From Blastococcus saxobsidens (GTDB lineage Bacteria > Actinomycetota > Actinomycetes > Mycobacteriales > Geodermatophilaceae), in the NCBI RefSeq assembly GCF_002938435.1, contig NZ_POQT01000042.1:1-35792 (forward strand): a stretch of DNA of 35,792 bases, in the 5' to 3' direction. The position numbers and the translations under genes were made by a program. Of this stretch, positions 34,915 to 35,792 are shown in pieces. How positions within the stretch are numbered: the first letter of the stretch is position 1; each line of letters begins with the position of its first letter. The notes under the pieces are model-generated. The model ran no database searches. It had not been told where the DNA came from and saw nothing but the letters and a program-made list of their open reading frames with translations.

Positions 34915-35082
34915 ATGATCGACACTATCGACCGCACCCCCGTGACGGTGGTCCTCGTGGACTGGCTGCCCCGAGACGGGCAGGCCTGGCTGCTGTACCA
35001 GGACCTGGACGTCATCGCGGTCAGCGCGCACCTGACCGAGACCGGCCGTGAGCTGGCCCTGGCCGACGCAGGCCTCCGATGA
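34915..35082 (+). CDS. Hypothetical protein of the element, 55 aa
   Basis: A small protein (MIDTIDRTPVTVVLVDWLPRDGQ...) with strands followed by a helix (TETGRELALADAG). No family recognised. ATG 34915 follows GGAGGAGAGAGACCC; the same GAGACCCATG string precedes the gene at 34380, so the leader was duplicated. It overlaps the next gene as ATGA. Confidence 0.6.
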   Translation: MIDTIDRTPVTVVLVDWLPRDGQAWLLYQDLDVIAVSAHLTETGRELALADAGLR

Positions 35083-35372
35083 GCGCCCGCACGCCGCTGC
35101 CGTGCCCGCCGTGGTGCGAGTACGAGCCCGGCCACGGATTCGACTCGGCCATGCCCGGCGGCGGGGAGCTGGTCCGCTTCCACGGCCGCAACCTGGGCGA
35201 GCACCTGACGGTCGTCGCCGAGGAGCAGGCCGCCTCCGAGCGGGGGCCGGTCACGGCCACCCGCGGCCCGTACCTGGACATCTCCGCGGAGGGCCCGTTC
35301 ACCGCCGAGGAGGCCCGGCAGCTCGCCGCGGGCATCGAGTCGGCCGTCGAGTTCCTGGCCGGCCTCCGGTGA
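35079..35372 (+). CDS. DUF6907-like protein of the element
   Basis: 97 aa. It begins with a Cys motif (LPCPPWCEYEPGHGFD) and ends with a helix TAEEARQLAAGIESAVEFLAG, the layout I associate with DUF6907, a family common on actinobacterial mobile elements. A small metal or nucleic-acid binding role is possible but unproven. ATG 35079 overlaps the upstream stop (ATGA), and the integrase begins two bases after its TGA, so all are one transcript. Confidence 0.65.
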   Translation: MSARTPLPCPPWCEYEPGHGFDSAMPGGGELVRFHGRNLGEHLTVVAEEQAASERGPVTATRGPYLDISAEGPFTAEEARQLAAGIESAVEFLAGLR

Positions 35373-35374
35373 GC

Positions 35375-35792
35375 ATGACCGCCCGACCCCTGCCAGAGGA
35401 GTGGCGGCAGCCGATCGCGGCGTGGGAGCAGCAGCTGCGCGCCGACGGGTTCACCGACGGCACTGTCTACGACCGCATCCGGGCGGTGCGCCGCGCCGCG
35501 CACGCGTTCGCCGGCTGCCCCTGGCAGGTGACCTCCGAGGGGCTCACCGGCTACGCCGACGAGCAGCCGTGGAGCGCACAGACCCGCGGCACGTGGCTGC
35601 GGAACGTCCGCCTGTTCTACGAGTTCGCCGTGACGAAAGGGTGGACCGACCGCACACCCACCCCTGACCGGTACGCGGCGCTGGTGCGTCAACCGCAGGC
35701 CACGATCTGGGCTGTGGAGCTGGCCGCGTGGGCGGGCTGGCTGGCCGCGTCGGGGCAGAGCCCGAACACGGTCAAGCTGCGCACCTACGTGC
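35375..35792 (+). CDS. Tyrosine recombinase/integrase, N-terminal part (cut by window end)
   Basis: 139 codons to the window end. The first part is a complete core-binding (SAM-like) domain: WRQPIAAWEQQLRADGF, then TVYDRIRAVRRAAHAF, and TRGTWLRNVRLFYEFAVTKGW near 75-95. Then ELAAWAGWLAASGQSPNTVKLRTYV opens a second core-binding domain. Two tandem domains before the catalytic domain are unusual. The catalytic R-H-R-Y residues are beyond the window, so the class is inferred from this half only. Confidence 0.75.
   Translation, partial: MTARPLPEEWRQPIAAWEQQLRADGFTDGTVYDRIRAVRRAAHAFAGCPWQVTSEGLTGYADEQPWSAQTRGTWLRNVRLFYEFAVTKGWTDRTPTPDRYAALVRQPQATIWAVELAAWAGWLAASGQSPNTVKLRTYV

Overview
This is a high-GC actinobacterial chromosome segment, most likely from Geodermatophilaceae (Blastococcus, Modestobacter or Geodermatophilus). 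The basis is the strong G/C bias at third codon positions, many GTG starts, TAnnnT -10 boxes placed directly before start codons, an actinobacterial tmRNA tag ending in ALAA, and DUF5994, SCO6745 and DUF6907 type families. The genus is an inference; no rRNA lies in the window.

Layout. 1-5500: a sugar-nucleotide-type epimerase, a DUF5994 protein, the translational GTPase TypA, a small membrane protein, and a divergent YceI/MarR pair sharing an operator. 5500-11640: lipid and acyl-CoA metabolism, with a crotonase-fold enzyme coupled to a 54-aa stub resembling an acyl-CoA dehydrogenase N-terminus, a DsbA/FrnE oxidoreductase, a secreted glycerophosphodiester phosphodiesterase, a patatin and an acyl-CoA ligase. 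11640-15860: a K+ channel with an RCK domain, a membrane class III adenylate/guanylate cyclase, an isochorismatase-fold hydrolase and a GNAT protein. 15877-16252: tmRNA. 16400-24560: a CorA transporter, an SLC13 permease, SCO6745 and GNAT proteins, an amidohydrolase/VOC pair, an ArsR-SRPBCC fusion regulator and a zinc-less quinone-oxidoreductase-like enzyme. 24660-28280: smpB, ftsX, ftsE and prfB in the order usual for actinobacteria. 28320-32520: CutA, small unknown proteins, a NarL-type two-component pair with a membrane protein, and a truncated membrane-protein reading frame. 32560-35792: accessory DNA.

The right end is the most unusual part. A Tad/Flp pilus locus on the minus strand (flp-like, two TadE-like genes) keeps only the last few dozen codons of a TadC-like gene. 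At that break a plus-strand set of small genes begins. It has two nearly identical hairpin leaders, four small proteins and a tyrosine integrase with two tandem core-binding domains, which runs off the window. I read this as an integrative element inserted into, or next to, the pilus locus.

Shared regulatory themes: at least ten genes look leaderless (a -10 box 6-8 nt before ATG/GTG); neighbouring genes are repeatedly coupled by GTGA overlaps; and perfect or near-perfect long hairpins without U-tracts sit at most gene ends. There is no gene-free stretch longer than 300 bases. The longer gaps (1677-1899, 12772-12984, 14521-14732, 25140-25356, 32518-32772) hold terminators, palindromes or a degenerate gene fragment, listed below.
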